Source: Patescibacteria group bacterium
GTDB lineage: Bacteria > Patescibacteriota > Microgenomatia > Daviesbacterales > UBA10151
Length of the DNA: 15,801 bases
Direction: 5' to 3'
NCBI GenBank assembly: GCA_018816815.1
Contig: JAHIVD010000055.1
Location: 1-15,801 of the forward strand
In this document: in pieces, positions 1 to 6,751 of the stretch
How positions within the stretch are numbered: the first letter of the stretch is position 1
Layout: every line of letters begins with the position of its first letter
The notes under the pieces: model-generated
The model's database searches: none
What the model saw: the letters and a program-made list of their open reading frames with translations, nothing else
What the model was told of the DNA's origin: nothing
Program-made: the position numbers and the translations under genes

Positions 1-623
1 CCTCTTCCCAAATCTTCAGAATAATTAATAATCCTTCCCAGCTTGAATCCGGCAATTTCAGCTGCAGCAACGGCTTTACTCTTGGCATCTGAAACTGCCT
101 TTTCTCTGGCCTGATTTTCAGCCTTCTCTTTATCATCAACATCAAAACTTATCCCGGAAACCTGATTTGCTCCACTGGCGGTTGCAGCATCGATTACCTG
201 GTTAATTTTATCTAAATCTTTCGTCTTAACAGAGATATTGGTATTGGCACTGTAGCCTTTAATTTTTTGAGACCCGGCCGAATAATCATAATCAGGATAG
301 ATGTTGTAATCGGTGGTTTTGATATCTTTTTGGTCTAATCCCAGCTGTTTTATGGCTTGAGTAACTTGATTGATGTTAGTGTTTAGTTGATCTTGAGCAG
401 CTTTAACTGTTTGCGCCTGCGCTCTGATTCCCACATTAATTGTGGCCACATCAGGCATTACAGTTACTTTCCCTACACCAGCAACATCAAAAGTATGAGA
501 TTTAGTAGTAGTAACCAAATTAACCGATAATGGTATAGGACCTATCGCCTTAGAATAGATTGCAAATAGGGTTAAAAAGGAAACTGTAGCAATAACCGGT
601 AAAAGAAGTATTCTTGAATTCAT
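1..623 (-). CDS. SIMPL (DUF541) domain secreted protein, C-terminus cut by window edge
   Basis: I translated this from the reverse strand: an ATG at 623 opens a frame that stays open to the window edge (207 codons). Residues 1-28 form a hydrophobic signal or anchor (MNSRILLLPVIATVSFLTLF). A mature region beginning around THTFDVAGVGKVTVMPDVATI-like sequence follows: a short beta stretch with G-x-G-x-V-x-V-x-P-D, then a long helix (QTVKAAQDQLNTNINQVTQA) and a YNIYPDYDY segment. This is the standard start of the SIMPL/DUF541 family (PF04402), whose periplasmic or exported members have no settled biochemical role. The visible end (REKAVSDAKSKAVAAAEIAG) is the helix found in the second half of the domain, so little is probably missing. 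It lies 100 bases downstream of the Cys-rich gene and has its own -10 element. Family assignment is fairly secure; function is not. Confidence 0.85.
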   Translation of the reverse strand, partial: MNSRILLLPVIATVSFLTLFAIYSKAIGPIPLSVNLVTTTKSHTFDVAGVGKVTVMPDVATINVGIRAQAQTVKAAQDQLNTNINQVTQAIKQLGLDQKDIKTTDYNIYPDYDYSAGSQKIKGYSANTNISVKTKDLDKINQVIDAATASGANQVSGISFDVDDKEKAENQAREKAVSDAKSKAVAAAEIAGFKLGRIINYSEDLGR

Positions 624-639
624 TAAATTAAATATACCA
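624..639 (-). promoter_or_regulatory. Extended -10 promoter, predicted leaderless start of SIMPL gene
   Basis: On the minus strand TGG-TATATT (639-631) ends 7 bases before the ATG at 623. The TG one base before the hexamer makes it an extended -10; I see no good -35. Transcription would begin at or within one base of the start codon. Confidence 0.5.
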
Positions 640-680
640 CACATCAGTATACTTGATGCTCTTTAGTTATTGATTTAATT

Positions 681-717
681 AAAAAACATCTTCCCTTCTT
701 ATCGAGCCCGCAAGGGA
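681..717 (-). terminator. Weak intrinsic-terminator-like hairpin after the Cys-rich gene
   Basis: Reading the minus strand, TCCCTT (717-712) pairs with AAGGGA (697-692) around a 14-base loop. After 5 further bases comes a run of six T (686-681). The stem is only 6 bp and the T run is offset, so termination is plausible but not strong. It sits between the 200-residue gene and the separately promoted SIMPL gene. Confidence 0.35.
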
Positions 718-722
718 TTAAA

Positions 723-1325
723 TTATTTTCCCCTGGCGATTATTCCCTGAATAATACCTTTATACTTTTCAATGTCGCTTTCTGCTTGAGTTTTCTTATT
801 CTTATCATCTTCACAAGACTGTTTAAAGAAATCGCATTCTTGTTGGACTCTACAATTACAAGTAATTCTCATAGAACCATTAGCTGCTTGTAAATCAAAG
901 ACAGCACTGTTGTATCTTTGTAGATAATACTGCAAATCTTCAAAGTCTTGCTGTGAGTAGCATTTATTGCTGGCAAATTCTCCTTCTCTGATATTTTTTC
1001 TGATACAGCTAGCAACAACAGGTTTGGTTTGCTGAGGAGGAACAGTTTTTTTAACAAACGGGGTTGAAGATGGGTCAGAAGATCGCAAAGTTGCCGACGG
1101 GGAAGCTACTGGACTAGGCGGTGAATTAACAGCTTTCTCAAAATCAGAGCCAAATTCCCTGAATGGTTTAAAAAGAACTTTATCAAAATCTCCTGATGCA
1201 ACTCCTTGATGTATGCCAGCTACAATAACAACTGTTAATAGAAGGAGCAAGGAACCTAAGATGCGTCTTGCCCTGCTTAGAGTTTTAGGCCCAAGACCTA
1301 TTTTATATGGGGACTTGCTCAACAT
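723..1325 (-). CDS. Membrane-anchored protein with Pro/Ser linker and six-Cys C-terminal domain
   Basis: This 200-residue protein is not a family I recognise. It has a basic N-terminus (residues 1-21), one membrane helix at about 22-38 (ILGSLLLLLTVVIVAG), and a Pro/Ser/Thr-rich linker at about 68-102. The C-terminal domain carries six cysteines (107, 122, 156, 158, 164, 171) and ends in a charged helix. The even number of cysteines outside the membrane suggests disulfides; this is inference. The ATG lies 4 bases after the lemA stop codon, with no Shine-Dalgarno site, so it is almost certainly the second gene of a lemA operon and may work with LemA at the cell surface. Confidence 0.75.
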   Translation of the reverse strand: MLSKSPYKIGLGPKTLSRARRILGSLLLLLTVVIVAGIHQGVASGDFDKVLFKPFREFGSDFEKAVNSPPSPVASPSATLRSSDPSSTPFVKKTVPPQQTKPVVASCIRKNIREGEFASNKCYSQQDFEDLQYYLQRYNSAVFDLQAANGSMRITCNCRVQQECDFFKQSCEDDKNKKTQAESDIEKYKGIIQGIIARGK

Positions 1326-1329
1326 ATTT

Positions 1330-1914
1330 TTAAACAGCAGCTAATTTGACTTCTTGTTTGCCTTCTGAACCTGCCTCAAACAGTTCTTCTTCTTGAAAAT
1401 TAAACAAAGAGGCTGCTAATAGATTTGGGAAGGTTTGTATTTTTGTGTTAAAGTCTAAAATTGTTTGATTATATTCTTCTCTATATTTAGCTATCAAACT
1501 TTCTATCTCTTTAATATCTGCTTGTAAATCTTGATAATTTTTTGAAGCTAGTAAATCAGGATAGTCTTCTGAAACTGCAAATAATGACTTTAAAGCAGAT
1601 GTCAACATATTATCTGCTCGGGCAGAATCTTTCGGACCATGAGGTTTCTCAAGTGCTGCACGAGCCTTTGCCACATCGGAAAAAGTTGTTTTTTCGTGCT
1701 TAGCATATTCCCGAACAATTGCGACAAGATTTTCAATTAAAGAAGCACGGCGTCTAAGTTGCACATCAATATCAGCAAAGTCTGTTTTTACCTTATTGCG
1801 TCCTGAAACAAAAGTGTTATATCTATTCCAAAGGAAAAGCAGAACAAAAGTAATTATCCCAGCCAGAATCCAAAGAAGTAAAGTTATATTTAAATAAAAA
1901 CCAAAAATGTTCAT
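1330..1914 (-). CDS. lemA: LemA family membrane protein
   Basis: This 194-residue protein has one N-terminal membrane helix (about 10-29) followed by RYNTFVSGRNKVKTDFADID and then VQLRRRASLIENLVAIVREY. That is the conserved LemA (PF04011) core, with the usual N, W/F-x-x-I-D-V-Q-L, R-R and L-I-x-N-L-V positions. Length and the long helical remainder fit the family (about 180-200 residues). LemA proteins are anchored with the helical bundle outside the membrane; their biochemical role is not settled. It leads a two-gene operon with the Cys-rich protein downstream. A consensus -35 and a -10 lie directly before the ATG, and there is no Shine-Dalgarno sequence. Confidence 0.92.
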   Translation of the reverse strand: MNIFGFYLNITLLLWILAGIITFVLLFLWNRYNTFVSGRNKVKTDFADIDVQLRRRASLIENLVAIVREYAKHEKTTFSDVAKARAALEKPHGPKDSARADNMLTSALKSLFAVSEDYPDLLASKNYQDLQADIKEIESLIAKYREEYNQTILDFNTKIQTFPNLLAASLFNFQEEELFEAGSEGKQEVKLAAV

Positions 1915-1921
1915 TTTTTAT

Positions 1922-1950
1922 ATCTTATAATAAATTAATAGCTATGTCAA
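1922..1950 (-). promoter_or_regulatory. lemA promoter: TTGACA, 17 bp, TAAGAT; leaderless start
   Basis: The minus strand has a perfect -35 TTGACA (1950-1945), a 17-base spacer and TAAGAT (1927-1922, 4 of 6 consensus), followed by 7 bases and the lemA ATG at 1914. The geometry puts +1 at or next to the A of ATG. Confidence 0.6.
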
Positions 1951-1966
1951 ACTACGCCAAAGGTGC

Positions 1967-3499
1967 TCATTTTGGTAAATTCGATAATTCTTTTCTTGCT
2001 TGCAAAAGATAAATATCGTAGTCGCCATCTTGATTCTCTGAAGTAAATATTTCTATAGCTTTTTGATAATGTTCTCTGGCTAAATCATAAATTTTTAGAT
2101 TAGAATACGCTTGAGCTACACTAAGATTTGCAAAACCTGATTTATTTGTTAATCTCAGGGTTTTTTGAAAATGGAGCACAGCTTCTTCATACTTACCCAT
2201 ACGTATTAGGAAATCACCAACTCCATTGATATAAACTACATTATCAGGATCTAGCTCTTCTGCTTTTTTGAAGGCAGCTAAACCATCCTCAAAATTCCCT
2301 ATGGAACTGACCCAAGTGTATGCATTACCTAATGTATGCCAGATTCTAGGATTATTTGGTTCTAAATCAAGAGCTTTTTCAAGCTCTAATATGTTTTCAT
2401 CATTAATTTTTTTGGTATCTGCAATTATTTCTGTATCAGTCTTCCCTGAACTTGAAATCTCTCTCATCTGTTTAAAAAGCTCTAGAGATCGATCAAAATG
2501 TTTCTTTGCTTCAGGGTTCATTTCGTCAATCGAACGTTGTATTGATTCACCTGGTGAAATAGCTGAATTTTTAAGTACATCCTGCAAAACTCCAGAAGAA
2601 ACCACCTTATAGCTCATAAAGAAGATGCCTGCAGCTATTAACCAGCCGATAATTGATATAACCCATATCCAAGTAATACTTTTCTCAGTCTCTGTTTCTA
2701 GGCCTATCTGCACTTGTTTAACTTGCAAACTTTGCTTATAAAGAGTGATGTGATAAGCAAGCATGTACCAACCCAAAAGCAGGTTTATCAGAAAAGAAAT
2801 AATCCCAACAAAAAATTGTATTTCTGGGCCTATTCTATTCAGTAAGTTAGGAGCAATGACTGCAATAGCAATATAGATCAAAGCAATAACAATTAAACGA
2901 ATAAGGATTGCGCCAAAATTTTTACTCACCACAAAAACAGATCGTCTAATAGCTCCAAACCATCTCTGATTATTTAATATCACTTCAAATTGGACAAAGG
3001 CTAACAAGAAATAAAAGAGTATAGCTGGCAAAATGAAAACAAAGAAAGCTCCAAATGTTAATATTGATACAAGAATATTCACTAAGAAAAGCGGAAGAAT
3101 TAATCCAAAACTCCTCTTGATAGCACTTCCTAAAGGGGTTTTTCCTTTGCTATCTAAAAGCAAAATTGAAGCAATCTGTAATGCTAGTCCAACTATCAAA
3201 CAAATAAGTCCAAGTATCGCAGCTATTGCAACCAATATTACGATTGTTGAGCTAGGAACAGAAGGTAACGTAGTTGCTATTCCTAACGGTCCGTTTTTGA
3301 GCAAGAATGATCCAACACCGGAAAGAATAAAAAATAAAACAGCAATGATTGCTAAACCAATATAGATAATTATTCCTAAAACATTAAGCATAAAAATAGA
3401 CAGAACGGATTGGGTAAAAGTTTGCCAAGACTCGTTAAAAAGTACACTGATAGGCGGCAAAGAGGAAGTTTCGTCTGAACTTCTTGTGTTATCTATCAT
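1967..3499 (-). CDS. Multi-pass membrane protein with C-terminal TPR repeats
   Basis: A protein of about 510 residues with two parts. Residues from about 27 to 300 hold six or more hydrophobic segments with few charges, including LDSKGKTPLGSAIKRSFGL and NNQRWFGAIRRSVFVV-type turns. This resembles the membrane domain seen in glycerophosphodiester-phosphodiesterase-like and DUF4013-like proteins. From about 355 onward there are three to four tetratricopeptide repeats with the typical W/Y-x-x-L-G-x-A, Y-x-x-A and P-x-N positions (for example NPRIWHTLGNAYTWV and GKYEEAVLHFQKTLRL). TPRs mediate protein contacts. A TTG codon directly precedes the ATG at 3499; I chose the ATG because the extended -10 ends exactly 6 bases upstream of it. 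Partner and function unknown. Confidence 0.82.
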   Translation of the reverse strand: MIDNTRSSDETSSLPPISVLFNESWQTFTQSVLSIFMLNVLGIIIYIGLAIIAVLFFILSGVGSFLLKNGPLGIATTLPSVPSSTIVILVAIAAILGLICLIVGLALQIASILLLDSKGKTPLGSAIKRSFGLILPLFLVNILVSILTFGAFFVFILPAILFYFLLAFVQFEVILNNQRWFGAIRRSVFVVSKNFGAILIRLIVIALIYIAIAVIAPNLLNRIGPEIQFFVGIISFLINLLLGWYMLAYHITLYKQSLQVKQVQIGLETETEKSITWIWVISIIGWLIAAGIFFMSYKVVSSGVLQDVLKNSAISPGESIQRSIDEMNPEAKKHFDRSLELFKQMREISSSGKTDTEIIADTKKINDENILELEKALDLEPNNPRIWHTLGNAYTWVSSIGNFEDGLAAFKKAEELDPDNVVYINGVGDFLIRMGKYEEAVLHFQKTLRLTNKSGFANLSVAQAYSNLKIYDLAREHYQKAIEIFTSENQDGDYDIYLLQARKELSNLPK

Positions 3500-3505
3500 C
3501 AATTA

Positions 3506-3514
3506 AGTATACCA
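3506..3514 (-). promoter_or_regulatory. Extended -10 (TGG-TATACT), leaderless start of TPR membrane gene
   Basis: On the minus strand TGG (3514-3512) and TATACT (3511-3506, 5 of 6 consensus) end 6 bases before the ATG at 3499, placing +1 on the A of ATG. No strong -35 is visible. Confidence 0.5.
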
Positions 3515-3575
3515 CAAAATCTTTCTTGAAATTAATCACTGCTTTTGACATAAAAAGTTTTTGGGGAGGGTATAA

Positions 3576-4505
3576 TTAATTTACCGTGATTTTGAAAGGA
3601 ATTTTAGTAGCCCCATAAAAATAACAGTCAGGAGGGGTGGTTTTAAGATTACAAGTTTGAGCATCAATATACAGAACATCGTTATAGATACCTATTTCAG
3701 AAAATGATTTTAACCTGACCAAAATACTAAATCCTTCTCCTGATTTAATGACCCGATCGGATTGACTTTCGCTGCCCGGTTCATTCCATTGTCCATTCAG
3801 TCCCTGAAATTGAACATTGCTGTAACGGGAATTCCAGATAGTTGTTTTATATAAAGACTTATCCAGTTTATTTTTGGCAACAACTGTTGAGAAAAAACAA
3901 TCTGTCTGTCCAACCTTACAAGCAATTGTAGCTGGATCGTCAGACATACTAATATTATAAGGTCCTCCAATGCCTAACTGACAATTCTTCATGTATTGCT
4001 CTCTTATACAATTAAAATCACTGATATTTACCTGTCCGTCCCCGTTCAAATCAGCCCTGCTACAAAAATATCCATTTATCGAATCTGTTGATTTCTTGCC
4101 CATACATCTAAGCATCCTTCCAAAGTCAGACATATTTACCTGTCCGTCCCCGTTCAAATCAGCCCTGCAGGCAGTACAAACAATTGGGGCTGGAGTAGGT
4201 ACAACAAAGGGTGGTTCTGAAGGTTTAGTTGAAGGTGCTGTCTTAGAGACCTGAATAGGGACACATTTACCGGCAACAGCATTGCAGGCTGGATTGCTGA
4301 CACCTGAAGGACACTCCCTTAGTGTTGTTGCTTGAATCTGACATTTATAACCTCTTGGACAGTTAGAATCAGTCTTGCAACCAATAGGAGCAGAAGCAGC
4401 TTTGGGGAAAAGATTGGTTTTTTGCTGAACAAGATAAACAGCAACTACAAGTCCTACTATCAATAAAACTAAACCCAAAATATGAGCAGCACCTTTTTGG
4501 TTCAT
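3576..4505 (-). CDS. Surface-exposed protein with two dockerin-type Ca-binding repeats
   Basis: From the ATG at 4505 (309 residues): MNQKGAAH plus one membrane helix (LGLVLLIVGLVVAVYLVQQ), then a Cys-rich knot (CKTDSNCPRGYKC and further Cys), a Pro/Thr linker, and two copies of RADLNGDGQVNxSDF 36 codons apart. Each copy has the dockerin calcium loop D-x-N-x-D-G-x-x-N-x-x-D. A beta-rich region of about 130 residues ends the protein. Dockerin repeats bind calcium and usually dock to cohesins or fold as surface modules; no cohesin is visible here. The frame can be extended to a TTG at 4541, but that TTG is part of a TTGACA -35 box, so the ATG is preferred. The gene lies downstream of the glycan-type pair at 4588-6683 but has its own promoter. 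Confidence 0.85.
   Translation of the reverse strand: MNQKGAAHILGLVLLIVGLVVAVYLVQQKTNLFPKAASAPIGCKTDSNCPRGYKCQIQATTLRECPSGVSNPACNAVAGKCVPIQVSKTAPSTKPSEPPFVVPTPAPIVCTACRADLNGDGQVNMSDFGRMLRCMGKKSTDSINGYFCSRADLNGDGQVNISDFNCIREQYMKNCQLGIGGPYNISMSDDPATIACKVGQTDCFFSTVVAKNKLDKSLYKTTIWNSRYSNVQFQGLNGQWNEPGSESQSDRVIKSGEGFSILVRLKSFSEIGIYNDVLYIDAQTCNLKTTPPDCYFYGATKIPFKITVN
4024..4168 (-). repeat. 37-base identical direct repeat coding the two dockerin loops
   Basis: Positions 4024-4060 and 4132-4168 are identical over 37 bases, with a period of exactly 108 bases (36 codons). Silent sites have not drifted, which points to recent tandem duplication or gene conversion of the calcium-binding segment. Confidence 0.9.
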
Positions 4506-4512
4506 TAATTTA

Positions 4513-4541
4513 AGTAAAAACCATATCTTCCCTTTTGTCAA
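4513..4541 (-). promoter_or_regulatory. Dockerin-protein promoter: TTGACA, 17 bp, TTTACT; leaderless start
   Basis: A consensus -35 TTGACA (4541-4536) is followed by a 17-base spacer, TTTACT (4518-4513, 4 of 6) and 7 bases to the ATG at 4505. This explains why the in-frame TTG at 4541 should not be read as the start. Confidence 0.55.
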
Positions 4542-4543
4542 GC

Positions 4544-4575
4544 ACCAACATTATTATTATTAACCAACATTATTA
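4544..4575 (-). repeat. Two 13-base direct repeats immediately upstream of the -35
   Basis: ACCAACATTATTA (plus strand) occurs at 4544-4556 and 4563-4575, start to start 19 bases, ending two bases from the -35 box of the dockerin gene. It could be a paired activator site or AT-rich slippage. Confidence 0.45.
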
Positions 4576-4587
4576 AAAGTCTATATT

Positions 4588-5427
4588 TTAGATCGGTAAA
4601 AGCCTATTCCTAATAATAAATTCAGCAATTTCTTTATTGATAAAAATTAACCCTTCATTTGAAGGATGAATATAGTCTGATTGGCTGATATACGGGGTTT
4701 CCTCGATATCTTTAGTTTTGTTGTAAAGATCTATTAGTAAAATTCTATGGGATTTGGCATAAGCAATATGATTTTTTATATATTCCTCTCTTTCTGTTTT
4801 CCATTTTATTCGTTGTTCAGGCTTTAGATCTATTACGCCTTCACCGTACCGCTTGCTCGGCGCCACTGTTGCTAAAAAGACAATCAATGTAGTCGGGTTT
4901 CTTTCTTGAATCAATTTGATTATTTGATCCAAAACCTCATTTTGCTTTTTAAGACCAGCTTCTAGAGAGAATTCCGAAAGAGGGTTATTGCCAAAAGATT
5001 CTATGATCACCAGATCTAAATCACTGCTTAAAAGCGGTGGATATGTTTTTGTTAAATATACAGTTTCTTCCAATAACCTGTCGGGAACTGATAAAACATT
5101 TGTTGACGAAAAACCATAATTTAACACTCTAATGTTTCTTCTTTGATAAAAAGGAATAAAAAAGTTTTGCAGCTGAAACTCTGCATCTCTTAATGCATCA
5201 GTCATGGAGTCTCCCGCTAAAGCTATGGTGTAGGTATTTTTGGGTTTAATAGGAGGATGTTGTTTTAAAATCATATTTTTTGCATATTTAATAGTATAAA
5301 TCGGATAAGCCAAAATATGCTCAAGATATATTTGTGGATTTTTGTCAAAAAAGATTATCAAAAAATCAAAAAGATAAACTATGATAATTAAAATTAGTAA
5401 TGTTTTAGAAATGGCTTGTTTTCGCAT
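4588..5427 (-). CDS. Membrane-anchored SGNH/GDSL-type hydrolase
   Basis: This 279-residue protein has an N-terminal membrane helix (about 8-27) and then the SGNH blocks: GDSM at 72-75 with the nucleophile Ser74, Gly105 in the NYGFSSTN segment, GNN at 146-148 (oxyanion Asn), and DYIHP at 251-255 with the catalytic Asp251 and His254. All four elements are present, so it is likely an active esterase or acyl-transfer enzyme facing outside the cell. The substrate cannot be read from sequence. Its ATG overlaps the stop codon of the upstream O-antigen-ligase-like gene by one base (TAATG), a classic translational coupling. Work on exported glycan, such as adding or removing acyl groups, is an inference from that pairing. 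An AAGGA about 11 bases upstream may help initiation. Confidence 0.85.
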   Translation of the reverse strand: MRKQAISKTLLILIIIVYLFDFLIIFFDKNPQIYLEHILAYPIYTIKYAKNMILKQHPPIKPKNTYTIALAGDSMTDALRDAEFQLQNFFIPFYQRRNIRVLNYGFSSTNVLSVPDRLLEETVYLTKTYPPLLSSDLDLVIIESFGNNPLSEFSLEAGLKKQNEVLDQIIKLIQERNPTTLIVFLATVAPSKRYGEGVIDLKPEQRIKWKTEREEYIKNHIAYAKSHRILLIDLYNKTKDIEETPYISQSDYIHPSNEGLIFINKEIAEFIIRNRLLPI

Positions 5428-6683
5428 TAATCGGTAAATCCTTGGTCAATTAATCCTACCAAAAACCAAAAATACATCAAATGAACTATAGATTGATTTT
5501 GAAACTGGATCCAAATCAAATAAATAGCTAAGGAGACTATAAAAATATATCCATGCTGTTTTTGATCGAGAATTTTTTGGACAGACTTTTTAAATAATAA
5601 GATAACAAGTACTGCCCAGGATAAAAAACTAAATGCTCCAGAAAAAAGAAATAAATCCAAAGGATAGTTATGAGAACGATCAATAGTAAGCTCTTTCAGG
5701 CTGATTAAGACAGGAGAGATTTTTAGGTTTTCCTCAAAAAACAGGTGTTTGTTTGCTTTAAAATAACCGGCAAACGCTTTGTCGATATTCTCCAAACCAT
5801 AACCTGTAAGGGGTTTTTGCATAGTAATTTTAAAAGCCACCGGCCAAATATAGATTCTTTTTTCGATTGATTCCTTAGTTAAATCCGGGTTAAGAGTTTT
5901 AATTGGCCGGGAAATTTCATTACCCACTATTCCGGAAGATAATTTCAAAGCCATTAAAATAGTTATCAAAACCACTCCTAAAACAATCAAACCGATCTTA
6001 AATTTATTTTTTAACTCTGCGATTAATCCCAAAACTACCAGCATCAATGTCATCAGAATCGCTGATCTTGAATAACTAACAAATATCCCTACAATAGAAA
6101 TTAAAGCGCTAAAAAACCCAAAATAGCTTAGTTTTCTATTTGAGTTTTTAAATAAATAATATGCAAAAGGCAAGCTCAAGAGCAAAAATCCGGCATAAAA
6201 ATTAGGCTGGCCAAAAGTAGAAACCACCCTGCCTGCGTAATTAAGTACGGGAAGGCTAAAAATATTTAACAAAATCCAATCCTGGATTGCCACCAAAGAA
6301 ACTATGATAGCAGAACCAGTCAGTACTAAAGCCACATGCTCCAGCGTTATTGCCGCAGAAGATACCAGTAAGGAAAATAAAAACAAATAGGCATACAGGA
6401 CTAGTCCTTGAAAATAAGGTTCTTGACCCAGCAAACTCAATTTAAAATCAATGCTCAAGGCCGAGGTTATAAAAAGAACTAAAATAAACATCAATGAGGC
6501 AATTTTAATTGCACTCCACTTCGTCTGCGGCTTCTGAAGCAACCAGATAAACCCTATCAAACTAATACTTAATATAAAAAACAATACCTTGGTTTTTTCA
6601 TAGCCAAAGTTATAATAAGACCCCAACAAAGGAATAAAAAATAGACTTCCTAAAAGGAAAAATCTTAATAGCCGCTCATTCAT
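5427..6683 (-). CDS. O-antigen ligase / Wzy-like polymerase family membrane protein
   Basis: This 418-residue protein has about ten to twelve hydrophobic helices and the signature stretches of the O-antigen ligase family (PF04932). These are VSYSRSAIL (family S-R-G/S-A) near residue 205, TGYGLENIDKAFAGYF (G-x-G-x-x-N/D-x-F) near 295, and DRSHNYPLDLFLFSGAFSFL (H-N-x-x-L-x-x-x-x-x-G) near 335. The periplasmic-side loop lies between the last two. Family members polymerise or ligate lipid-linked glycans, or in some cases glycosylate pilins; which applies here is unknown. It starts the two-gene operon with the SGNH hydrolase. Its ATG at 6683 follows a TAGAAT -10 by 6 bases, without a Shine-Dalgarno site. 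Confidence 0.85.
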   Translation of the reverse strand: MNERLLRFFLLGSLFFIPLLGSYYNFGYEKTKVLFFILSISLIGFIWLLQKPQTKWSAIKIASLMFILVLFITSALSIDFKLSLLGQEPYFQGLVLYAYLFLFSLLVSSAAITLEHVALVLTGSAIIVSLVAIQDWILLNIFSLPVLNYAGRVVSTFGQPNFYAGFLLLSLPFAYYLFKNSNRKLSYFGFFSALISIVGIFVSYSRSAILMTLMLVVLGLIAELKNKFKIGLIVLGVVLITILMALKLSSGIVGNEISRPIKTLNPDLTKESIEKRIYIWPVAFKITMQKPLTGYGLENIDKAFAGYFKANKHLFFEENLKISPVLISLKELTIDRSHNYPLDLFLFSGAFSFLSWAVLVILLFKKSVQKILDQKQHGYIFIVSLAIYLIWIQFQNQSIVHLMYFWFLVGLIDQGFTD

Positions 6684-6689
6684 TTCTCT

Positions 6690-6695
6690 ATTCTA
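6690..6695 (-). promoter_or_regulatory. -10 element TAGAAT, leaderless start of ligase/SGNH operon
   Basis: The minus strand has TAGAAT (6695-6690, 5 of 6 consensus), then 6 bases, then the ATG at 6683. The -35 region is not convincing. Confidence 0.45.
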
Positions 6696-6713
6696 CTACT
6701 CATTTCTAAAAAT

Positions 6714-6742
6714 TTGTATCAGATTAAGATTTATGATAAACT
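6714..6742 (+). promoter_or_regulatory. Promoter of the putative lipoprotein gene
   Basis: TTGTAT (6714-6719, 4 of 6), a 17-base spacer and TAAACT (6737-6742, 4 of 6) precede the ATG at 6752 by 9 bases, giving a predicted leader of about 2-3 bases. It lies beside the divergent ligase promoter (6690-6695). Confidence 0.4.
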
Positions 6743-6751
6743 ATAGGGCTT

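Noticed and set aside
2268..3365. Plus-strand frames inside the TPR membrane gene
   Set aside because: They are antisense shadows of a well-supported gene, with no family features.
3497..3502. TTG start at 3502 for the TPR membrane protein
   Set aside because: An ATG follows directly and lies exactly 6 bases after an extended -10.
4505..4541. TTG start at 4541 for the dockerin protein
   Set aside because: The TTG is the first half of a TTGACA -35 box, and the ATG at 4505 gives the anchor-type N-terminus MNQKGAAH.
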